Source: Pseudomonas sp. UBA1879
GTDB taxonomy: Bacteria > Pseudomonadota > Gammaproteobacteria > Pseudomonadales > Pseudomonadaceae
Length of the DNA: 64,000 bases
Assembly: GCF_002338065.1 (NCBI RefSeq)
Contig: NZ_DDHJ01000023.1
Span: forward strand, 85,174 to 149,173
Direction: 5' to 3'
In this document: piece by piece, positions 24,445-34,179 of the stretch
How the letters are laid out: every line of letters starts with the position of its first letter
Numbering within the stretch: the first letter of the stretch is position 1
Program-made: the position numbers and the translations under genes
The notes under the pieces: generated by a model
The model's input: the letters and a program-made list of their open reading frames with translations, nothing else
Told to the model about the DNA's origin: nothing
Databases searched by the model: none

Positions 24445-27237
24445 GTGAACACATCACACTCGACCATGCCAGGCGGCGTCAGCCTTCAGCAAACTGACCG
24501 CCTGCTGCAATTGTCCATACCTTCGGAGCCGCACCTTCTTGCGCTGCGCGCTCATGGTGTGGAGCGGCTAGGCCGTATCCCCCGTTACTGCGTAGATGTC
24601 ATCACCGGGTCTTCAACGCTTTCCCCGAATGCGCTGATCGAACAACCCATCACGCTTTCGTTGAAACTGGCCAGCGGCGCGCTCAGCCATCGCCATGGCT
24701 TTATACAAAGCGTGCGCTATCTGGGAAGCGATGGCGCATTGCAGGACTGGCAAATCAAGTTTGTCCCTTGGTTTGGCTTACTGGAGTACCGGCGGGACTG
24801 CCGCATCTGGCAAGACATGCCGCTTCCCGAGATTATTTGTGACGTATTCCATAGGCACCCACACGCTGAAGGTCGCTACACACTGAGTCTGCGCCGTGAA
24901 TACCCCAAGTTGTCCTACGTGACGCAGTACAACGAAAGCGACGCCCATTTCGTGCAGCGCTGGTGCGAACAGGAAGGCATCTACTGGTACGTCGTTCATG
25001 AAGCAGACAACCACCACATCTTCTTCGTCGACAGCGTCGATAGTCTTCCCGCACAAGCCCCTTTGCCCCTGCCATTCCATACCCAGACAGCCGCCCTGGA
25101 CCACGACAGCATCACTCACTGGGCGCAAGGTTGCGAACTGGGCAACGGGCAGGTGACATGGGCCAGCAACGACTACCGAGTGCATCAGCAGCGCCAGATC
25201 GCCCAAGCAATCGCACTTGAAGCCCTCGCTGCCCCTGCATCACTCGAGCGCTATGAATATCGTGGGCAGTACGGTTGGCAGAACGAGGATCGCGGCCAGT
25301 GGCTCACGCGCGTGCAGATCGAACAGGGTGAATCGGCTGCACAAAGGATAAAGGGTCAAGGTGGCGTCAGGTCGATGCAGCCGGGTCACGGTTTCGAGCT
25401 GACCCAACATCCGTTATACGAAGGCGCATCGCCGCAAGAGCGGGCATTTCTGTTGATCGGGGTGGAGTTCTTCGCTCAGAGCAATTTGCCTGTCGCCCTC
25501 CAGCGGCGCGACTCGCCCGGCAGCTTGAAACCGCAGATGCGCAGCGTCCGAGACGAAAACGCCAAAGAAAGTGGTGAGGGCTATTACTTCAACCGCTTCG
25601 AAGCTCAGCGTCTGGATATCCCCTATCGCAGCCCGTTCGAACACCGAAAGCCCAATAATCCCGGGCCACAAACGGCCGTTGTTATTGCGCCCAGCGGGGC
25701 AGAAGTACAGACCGATGACTTGAATCGAGTCTGCGTGCGTTTTCATTGGGATCGGTTGACACCGCCCGAACGCGCACCCAGTTGCTGGATACGCATGATG
25801 CAAAACAGCAGCGGCGACGGATGGGGAAGCGTCCATGTGCCGCGAGCGGGCGAAGAGGTGGTCATCACTTTCTTGGACAACGACATAGATCGCCCGCTGA
25901 TTCTCGGGCAAGTCTACGGTGGCGACAAACCGGCATGGCATTCGACCGGCCATATGAGCGGCAGCAAAAGCAAGGAAATCCAAGGGCTGGGTTACAACCA
26001 GTGGGTCATGGACGACACCACCGGCCAAGTGCGCACGCAGATTCACAGCAGCCACAGTCACAGCCAATTAAACCTGGGCTATCTGGTCGATCAACAGGGC
26101 AACGATCGAGGGGCACTGCGCGGTGACGGTTTCGAACTGCGAACAGACGCCTTCGGCGCGATCCGGGCTCAGCAAGGCCTGTACCTGAGCAGTTGGAAAC
26201 GCACAAAGGGTTTGGGCGGGCAAATGGACTCCAGCGAGGCCAGGGAGCAGATACGTGATGCCGAACAGCGTATGGCCGGGCTATCGGAGAGTGCGACACA
26301 ACACAATGCGCTGTCGCTGAGCGATGGTGTTGAAAGCGTCAAACAGTTGCTGGACGTCATCGACCAACCCTACCGCCAGCGTAACGCCAGCACCGAGGGC
26401 TACCAGGATTCCCTGCTGGTCGCATCGGCTCCCGCCGACATCATCAGCACCACGCCACAGAACATTCATCTGCACAGCGGCCGACAACTCAATGTCAGCA
26501 CCGGAGAAGATGTCAATCTGGTCAGCGGCCGGTCGCTACTCGCCAGCGTGGCCAACAGCATCAGCCTGTTCGCCCGAAATGCAGGAGCGAAACTGTTCGC
26601 CGCCAAAGGCAAGGTCGAAATCCAGGCTCAGGACGATGCCATCGAACTGACCGCCAAGGACAGCGTGCGCATTACCTCAACCGCCCGCACCATCGAAATC
26701 GCCGCTCAGGAAGAGATCCTCTTGACCAGCGGAGCAGCATTCATCCGCATCAAAGACGGCAACATACAAATTCACGCCCCCGGCACCGTGGACATCAGGG
26801 GAACAACGAAGTCCATCAGTGGGCCCGAAAAAATCGACCACGAGATGCCCACATGGCCAAGCTCTTCCACCACTCAAAAGCTCTCGTTTCTCGCTGGGCA
26901 AAGCTACGCCGCTCGCCAGCAATCCTGGGCGGGCATGCCTTACAAACTGTTTGCCGACGGCACCCTGATCGATGAAGGGGTGATGTCACGGGAAGGTGAA
27001 CTCAACATCGAGCATCCGGTAGAACGCTCGCGCTATCGACTCGAACTGGCCAATGGCGTCAGCCACGACATTCCCGTCAGCGGGGAGTATCTGGGCGATC
27101 CGGATAACGCCCAACGGGCCAATCAGGGCATACAGCGCCACACCATCCGCCGCTCCGCCAACACCTCCTCTGCGCCGTCTACGCACCAGATTCGTCAGAC
27201 ATACGCACACCTCAACACCCCAGACAAGGAAGCCTGA
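24445..27237 (+). CDS. vgrG: Type VI secretion spike protein VgrG (TssI)
   Basis: VgrG forms the trimeric spike pushed out by the T6SS. The 930-residue protein contains the gp27-like base (residues about 15-380, including YNESDAHFVQRWCEQEGIYWY), the OB/gp5-like part with VRFHWDRLTPPERAPSCWIR near 440, the Gly-Asp hinge of the needle, and a DUF2345 C-terminal domain from about 650. The last 100 residues (LFADGTLIDEGVMSREGELN) form a small transthyretin-like adaptor for cargo. The start is taken as GTG at 24445, with GGAG nine bases upstream; an ATG at 24466 is an alternative. The phospholipase gene begins two bases after its stop, pointing to cargo delivered by this VgrG. Confidence 0.93.
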   Translation: MNTSHSTMPGGVSLQQTDRLLQLSIPSEPHLLALRAHGVERLGRIPRYCVDVITGSSTLSPNALIEQPITLSLKLASGALSHRHGFIQSVRYLGSDGALQDWQIKFVPWFGLLEYRRDCRIWQDMPLPEIICDVFHRHPHAEGRYTLSLRREYPKLSYVTQYNESDAHFVQRWCEQEGIYWYVVHEADNHHIFFVDSVDSLPAQAPLPLPFHTQTAALDHDSITHWAQGCELGNGQVTWASNDYRVHQQRQIAQAIALEALAAPASLERYEYRGQYGWQNEDRGQWLTRVQIEQGESAAQRIKGQGGVRSMQPGHGFELTQHPLYEGASPQERAFLLIGVEFFAQSNLPVALQRRDSPGSLKPQMRSVRDENAKESGEGYYFNRFEAQRLDIPYRSPFEHRKPNNPGPQTAVVIAPSGAEVQTDDLNRVCVRFHWDRLTPPERAPSCWIRMMQNSSGDGWGSVHVPRAGEEVVITFLDNDIDRPLILGQVYGGDKPAWHSTGHMSGSKSKEIQGLGYNQWVMDDTTGQVRTQIHSSHSHSQLNLGYLVDQQGNDRGALRGDGFELRTDAFGAIRAQQGLYLSSWKRTKGLGGQMDSSEAREQIRDAEQRMAGLSESATQHNALSLSDGVESVKQLLDVIDQPYRQRNASTEGYQDSLLVASAPADIISTTPQNIHLHSGRQLNVSTGEDVNLVSGRSLLASVANSISLFARNAGAKLFAAKGKVEIQAQDDAIELTAKDSVRITSTARTIEIAAQEEILLTSGAAFIRIKDGNIQIHAPGTVDIRGTTKSISGPEKIDHEMPTWPSSSTTQKLSFLAGQSYAARQQSWAGMPYKLFADGTLIDEGVMSREGELNIEHPVERSRYRLELANGVSHDIPVSGEYLGDPDNAQRANQGIQRHTIRRSANTSSAPSTHQIRQTYAHLNTPDKEA

Positions 27238-27239
27238 TC

Positions 27240-29201
27240 ATGCGCGCCCCCATCGTTGTGCCTATTGCCACGCGCGTCACTTCATCGGCCACCCTTACCC
27301 TGCCCTGGTTCGTGCAAAACACCGAATATTGGCCCATGGCAGCCACCTTCGAGCCACTGGTCAACGGCGAGCAGGCCTTCGGTGCTGTGTATGACGCGAT
27401 CATGGCCGCCACCGACTCCGTGGAGTACATCTGTTGGGGGTTTCAGCCGTCGATGTATTTCAAGCGCGGCGCGAACTGCACCCTCAGCATCGGCGACTTG
27501 CTGTGCCTCAAGGCGTCTGAAGGCGTCAAGGTGCGCATTCTCTGCTGGTCTGACAGCGTCCACCTGACGGCCATGTTTGCCGAGAACATGACGCCGGGGC
27601 GCAACCTCGCCTCGCTGGCGTCGGCCGTTGATGACTGGCGCGATGACGATCAGCATGCTTTCGACTGGGAGTGGTACCGCCGCGCCTCGAAAACCTACAT
27701 GAGTGCCGATTCGTGGACGGGCACTCACATTCCCGGTTTGAGCCCGATGGGCCGACTCAAGCTACTGGCTCACCGTATGTTCGCTCTCGGCAAGGAGGGT
27801 TTCGACAATATCGAGTTCGCCGTGCGCGACCTCAGCCTTGCCGATCGCGCCGAAATCGCCTGGCAGGTATGGAGCCGCACACGGGATCAGGGCGCTGATG
27901 CCCTCGAGGCAGCGTCGAAAGCAGCCGCCATGTCGGCCATCCCCACGCATCACCAGAAAATCGTGCTGGTGGACTACGAAAAAGCCAATCAGGCCGTGGG
28001 CTTCATCATGGGCCACAACACCCTCGATCCTTATTGGGACAAGGACGATCACCGCTACCAGCGGCTCGGCTCCCGAGAGGGCCGCAATGGCTTCACCCCA
28101 AGGCAAGACATCTCCAGCCGCCTCACCGGCCCGGTGCTTCAATGCCTGCAACACAACTTCGCCCAGGCCTGGCAACGGGAAACCGGCAAAGACCTGTTGA
28201 CCCCGCGCCTGCTACTGGCCGACAACCTCAAGCCCCGCGAGGGCTTCGGCACAAAAGTCATGGCCCAGGTGCTGCGCACCCAGACCGAAGAAGGCAAGCG
28301 CGACATCCGGTCGATGTATTTGCAGGCCGTCAACAACGCCACGCAGTACATCTACATCGAGAATCAGTATTTCCGCTGGAACCCCCTGGCCGAGGCCATC
28401 ACCGAAGTGGCCAAGAACCACGCTGCATGGGGCCGCGATCCGGGCGAGCACGGCAACTTGCATGTGTTCGTCGTCACCAACTCATCCAAGGAAGGCATGG
28501 GTGATGGGGCATTAGGGACCTTTCGGATGCTCAGGCAGTTGGGACGGCCCGAGGTCATGCCCAACGTGGCGCGGCTAGAACAGGAAGATGAGCACGCGGC
28601 GCGGCTAAAGGAGACGAAGAAAAAATTAGACGACGCTCGGGACCGGCTGGCCGCCTATCAGGCGAGGAGTGCGTCCGCCGAACGACTGGCAGCCCCTATC
28701 GGCCAGGTGAAGCTGGAAATCGAGACGCTGAACAGCGAATACGAATCCATGGCCCGCAATCAGAGCGCAGAGCGTCAAACACCCATATCCCCCATCGACA
28801 TGCCGGGATTGAAAGTTCACATCTGCACCCTCGTTGCCCCCGACTCCCCGGCCCATGATTGGCAGGAAGTGTATATCCACAGCAAGTTGATGATTATTGA
28901 TGATGTGTTTACCACGTTGGGGTCGGCGAATATCAATGAGCGGAGCATGACGGTGGATAGTGAGTTGAATGTTTGCACGGAAGATCCGGCGGTGGCGCGG
29001 CCGTTGCGGAGGCATTTGTGGGGGATGCATACGGGGGAGGAGGTTTTGGATGATATGGGAGAAACGTATAAAAACTGGGGTGATTTATTCAAAGAAAACA
29101 AGCGCCGACAATTTGATTACGACGGTAAAAAAGGTCAACAGCCACTGTCGTCGCTTATAGAGTTTTTCCGAACCAGTCCCAGCCGTAAAAATTTCGACTG
29201 A
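27240..29201 (+). CDS. Tle5-family phospholipase D T6SS effector
   Basis: This 653-residue protein is a phospholipase D with two complete HKD motifs: His238-Lys240-Asp245 in HQKIVLVD and His547-Lys549-Asp554 in HSKLMIID, the second followed by GSANINERS. Size and layout match PldB-type Tle5 lipases of P. aeruginosa, T6SS effectors that hydrolyse phosphatidylethanolamine in rival cells and can act in host cells. A coiled-coil segment (about 455-495) lies between the two halves. AAGGAAG at the end of vgrG provides the ribosome binding site. The final 100 codons use G/T-rich third positions unlike the rest, which may mark recombination. The gene after it is its probable immunity factor. Confidence 0.92.
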   Translation: MRAPIVVPIATRVTSSATLTLPWFVQNTEYWPMAATFEPLVNGEQAFGAVYDAIMAATDSVEYICWGFQPSMYFKRGANCTLSIGDLLCLKASEGVKVRILCWSDSVHLTAMFAENMTPGRNLASLASAVDDWRDDDQHAFDWEWYRRASKTYMSADSWTGTHIPGLSPMGRLKLLAHRMFALGKEGFDNIEFAVRDLSLADRAEIAWQVWSRTRDQGADALEAASKAAAMSAIPTHHQKIVLVDYEKANQAVGFIMGHNTLDPYWDKDDHRYQRLGSREGRNGFTPRQDISSRLTGPVLQCLQHNFAQAWQRETGKDLLTPRLLLADNLKPREGFGTKVMAQVLRTQTEEGKRDIRSMYLQAVNNATQYIYIENQYFRWNPLAEAITEVAKNHAAWGRDPGEHGNLHVFVVTNSSKEGMGDGALGTFRMLRQLGRPEVMPNVARLEQEDEHAARLKETKKKLDDARDRLAAYQARSASAERLAAPIGQVKLEIETLNSEYESMARNQSAERQTPISPIDMPGLKVHICTLVAPDSPAHDWQEVYIHSKLMIIDDVFTTLGSANINERSMTVDSELNVCTEDPAVARPLRRHLWGMHTGEEVLDDMGETYKNWGDLFKENKRRQFDYDGKKGQQPLSSLIEFFRTSPSRKNFD

Positions 29202-29207
29202 GACCCC

Positions 29208-30242
29208 ATGAAAAAATTATTCGCCACACTGTTCACGCTTTCAATAACCGCCTGTGACTCAGGAGATAAACCGTTGAACTACTTCATTCCTGAAAAAGCT
29301 GATTACGATGCGGCATTCGAACGCCTGCAATTCGAGTGCAAACATGAAAAAGATTCTCTACCCCCGCTGGACAACGACGCTCAGCTTCTCTACCTGTATG
29401 GGCTGCACCTGACACAAGCCTCGGGTCCAAAAGACTTCGACAGCGCTGCTCGTTACTACCGCATCGCTGCTGCCTTTGGGCATCATCGTGCAGCGACGAA
29501 CTTGCAGGGATTGCTGTCTCAAGGCCTGACAAAGGCGGAGCGACCGGCAAGAGAAACTATAAATCTGGTCGAAATCCTCATGAATCAAGGCATACCCGGC
29601 TCTTATTACGACATGGCCCGTTACCTTGAATCAGGATATGGAGTGAGACAGGACATTTCGGCCTCTCGTTATTACTACAGACGCGCGGCTGACCTTGGAA
29701 GTCCAGAAGCCCAATACTATATGAGCGAAATACTTGTGCGCATTAAAGGCGCTGGGCGGGTAGCACTATGGATGGTCCAGTGCGCTATGGAACAAGGGCA
29801 TGCAGAAGCAGCACTAAATTACGCCATACACTCGAAACTGAACAGCAACCTGCCCGAGGCATTGCGTGCTTATAGAGTCGCAATAAAAGAAGGAGACTCT
29901 ATAGCTGCGCTTAGTCTTGAAAAAGCGTTTGCAGGAAAACACCATAAAAATGACAACTTACCACTGCGAGTAAATAAAGATGCCGAGCGTTCTCGCCGAT
30001 ATAAACTTATTGGAAAGTTCCTCACCCGATACGAGCACCTAGGCGCCAAAGTCCCCGACATCGACCACATCGTCCCACTTCCCCCCGCCCCACTCCCTGA
30101 ATGGGACGAAACCTTCGAGTGGAAGCGCAAACGTGACGCCGCCATTCCACCCCCGCCGCCGAGCGAGGAACTGATCGCAAAGATGTGCAAAGAAAAAGAA
30201 CTCGACCCGGCCACCGGCTGGCCCTTGACCGGGTTGAAGTGA
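29208..30242 (+). CDS. Sel1-repeat lipoprotein, probable Tle5 immunity protein
   Basis: The 344-residue protein has a short lipoprotein signal with lipobox ITAC (Cys16), so it should be anchored in the periplasm where a Tle5 lipase acts. Several Sel1-type helical repeats follow (for example ARYYRIAAAFGHHRAATNL and SRYYYRRAADLGSPEAQYYM, residues about 75-230). The C-terminal 80 residues (from RYEHLGAKVPDIDHI to the GWPL end) form a conserved block typical of such immunity proteins. PldB immunity proteins in P. aeruginosa are also Sel1-repeat proteins. It begins six bases after the effector stop. It is AT-richer than its neighbours, and a truncated paralogue lies 1 kb downstream. Confidence 0.85.
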   Translation: MKKLFATLFTLSITACDSGDKPLNYFIPEKADYDAAFERLQFECKHEKDSLPPLDNDAQLLYLYGLHLTQASGPKDFDSAARYYRIAAAFGHHRAATNLQGLLSQGLTKAERPARETINLVEILMNQGIPGSYYDMARYLESGYGVRQDISASRYYYRRAADLGSPEAQYYMSEILVRIKGAGRVALWMVQCAMEQGHAEAALNYAIHSKLNSNLPEALRAYRVAIKEGDSIAALSLEKAFAGKHHKNDNLPLRVNKDAERSRRYKLIGKFLTRYEHLGAKVPDIDHIVPLPPAPLPEWDETFEWKRKRDAAIPPPPPSEELIAKMCKEKELDPATGWPLTGLK

Positions 30243-30336
30243 CGCATCTACACAACGTGCTGGCGGGCTGTGGTGACACCCGCAAGAGCTAAAACGCGCT
30301 GCCGAGCAACGGCGCGCTAACTAAAGAAGGAAAAGC

Positions 30337-30687
30337 ATGGATTTTTTATTCATTCCCGCCCTGGCATTAATGCCATTAATGGCATTAGGATACGTTTTTG
30401 TCGTGATCTACCAGGTGCTTACGTCCTCTTCTAGAGGCGGAGTTTTGAGCGTACTTACAGGTGTCACCCTGATCAAAGTAGCCCTAGCGTTTTTGGTATT
30501 GAGCGCTATGTCGGGTTTTGTTTTCCTAGGGGGGACCGCTGGTGCTATTGCCGGTTCTGGAGGAACCGTAAAGGCTCGACAAGTTTTGGAATTGATATCC
30601 AGCATCAGCGTGTTTTGCTTTTTCGTAAGTTTAGCGTTCGTTGGGACGGCGCTTATCCGGTATGCGATCGGTAAAAAAATCCCATAA
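30337..30687 (+). CDS. Small multi-pass membrane protein, unknown
   Basis: This 116-residue protein has an AAGAAGGA ribosome binding site seven bases before its ATG. It has three to four hydrophobic segments: 2-28 (ALALMPLMALGYVFVVIYQV), 40-60, a glycine/alanine-rich stretch (GGTAGAIAGSGG) and 85-110. I recognise no family. Codon use is AT-rich like the immunity gene before it. It may be a second immunity or accessory factor of the effector cassette, or an unrelated cargo gene; nothing in its sequence decides. Confidence 0.6.
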   Translation: MDFLFIPALALMPLMALGYVFVVIYQVLTSSSRGGVLSVLTGVTLIKVALAFLVLSAMSGFVFLGGTAGAIAGSGGTVKARQVLELISSISVFCFFVSLAFVGTALIRYAIGKKIP

Positions 30688-30805
30688 CTGAGCCAACCGG
30701 ATCTGCTGTTCATCTTGGTCACCTGAGCACAACGCCGTCTCAATTCATGATAGAACGTCAAAACATTACAAAGACATAAGGTCTTCCAGTTGAGGAACTA
30801 CACCA

Positions 30806-31090
30806 TGGGTCTGTTCGGCTGGGTCAGGCTCATAAGCGCAGCCGCGCGTTTGCCACTGCGTAACGGTCATGTAAATAGCCAGCTCTTGGATCCATGAGCC
30901 CACAGCCTGATCTGCTGTTCAATATGGTTTTTATCGATAGGCACTGCGCCATCATCCAGATAACGTGATAACGCTCGCCCAGCGTTTCAGGTTGTAATCC
31001 AGAGTTTTACTAATGGCCGAACATTCAGGCACGAGGCCACGCTGGGCGATCATCCATGTGTGAAGTGCGTCGGTTAGCCGGATGAAGCGG
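30806..31090 (-). pseudogene. IS66-family transposase C-terminal remnant
   Basis: Read on the minus strand this encodes pieces of the IS66 TnpC C terminus: LTDALHTWMIAQRGLVPE, AISKTLDYNLKRWA, then, after a one-base shift, LSRYLDDGAVPIDKNHIEQQ and LWAHGSKSWLF, an in-frame TGA, and LRSGKRAAALMSL. The order and spacing match intact IS66 transposases, but only about 95 codons remain, with one frameshift and one stop. No inverted terminal repeats remain visible. It records an old insertion between the small membrane gene and the broken immunity copy. Confidence 0.8.
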
Positions 31091-31128
31091 CCCAAGATGA
31101 CGCCAAGGAGCATACGTCTATGGAATAC

Positions 31129-31612
31129 ATACTGAAAACCACAATAAATCATCTGAAGCCGCACGAGCCTATACGGCCGCCGCAAAGGAAGGAGAAACTA
31201 TTGCTGCGCGCAACTTAGAAAAGATATTTGCAGGAAAGTATCCCGATGGATCCGCTGAATAACTTGGAATGAAAAAAGACCCTGAGCGTGCAAACGGTAT
31301 GAATCAATTCGCAAGTTCCTGACCCGATACGAACACCTCGGCGCAAAAGTCCCCGACATCGACCACATCGTCCCACTTCCCCCCGCTCCACTTCCTGAAT
31401 GGGACGAAACCTTCGAGTGGAAGCGCAAACGTGACGCCGCCATTCCACCCTCGCCGCCGAGCGAGGAACTGATCGCAAAGATGTGCAAAGAAAAAGAACT
31501 CGACCCGGCCACCGGCTGGCCCTTAAGCAGGTCGATATATCAACCCGCGCCCTTCAGAAATGCATCAGACGCTCTGAGGGCAATACAACTTCTTGGAGAG
31601 CGCACTAAATGA
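31129..31612 (+). pseudogene. Truncated second copy of the Sel1 immunity gene
   Basis: This stretch encodes AARAYTAAAKEGETIAARNL and LEKIFAGK in one frame, a stop after SAE, then a shifted frame reading FLTRYEHLGAKVPDIDHIVP through LDPATGWPL. It corresponds to residues about 215 to the end of the intact immunity protein at 29208-30242. The last 210 bases are about 97% identical to that gene, while the upstream part is much more diverged. It lacks a 5' end, cut off by the IS66 remnant, and is not functional. The frame runs on to a stop at 31610-31612 with a tail (ASDALRAIQLLGERTK) absent from the intact copy. Confidence 0.85.
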
Positions 31613-31643
31613 AACGCCAGCTCGTAAGCTGGCGTTTTTATTT
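31611..31643. terminator. Terminator, possibly bidirectional
   Basis: CGCCAGC (31615-31621) and GCTGGCG (31628-31634) form a perfect 7-bp stem with a 6-nt loop, followed on the plus strand by TTTTTATTT. Read from the minus side the tail is TTTCATTT. It separates the T6SS island from the convergent ygiQ gene and may end transcription from both directions. Confidence 0.85.
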
Positions 31644-31659
31644 GTAGCGGTATCAAGAA

Positions 31660-33969
<2,310 letters not shown>

Positions 33970-34098
33970 GTCGATGACCAGTGTTCGTAATCGGGGAGGC
34001 GAGCTTCTCAGCGAAATTCGCGGGCGCGGAGGATAGCACAAATTTTGATCAAATCCGACTGTAATAGTCGGCCTTGCCAGCGGTTTTCGATCGATCGC

Positions 34099-34116
34099 AC
34101 TGTCACTTCTGACAGT
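34099..34116. promoter_or_regulatory. Perfect palindrome upstream of the TccC-like gene
   Basis: ACTGTCA-CTTC-TGACAGT is a perfect 18-bp palindrome centred about 72 bp before the tccC-like ATG. A TTGACG hexamer follows at 34127. It looks like an operator for a dimeric regulator; the protein is unknown. Confidence 0.4.
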
Positions 34117-34179
34117 ATCCACCCCCTTGACGCGAGGTTAGAGTAAACGCAGCACTGGTCATTGCAGGATGCAGGCATC

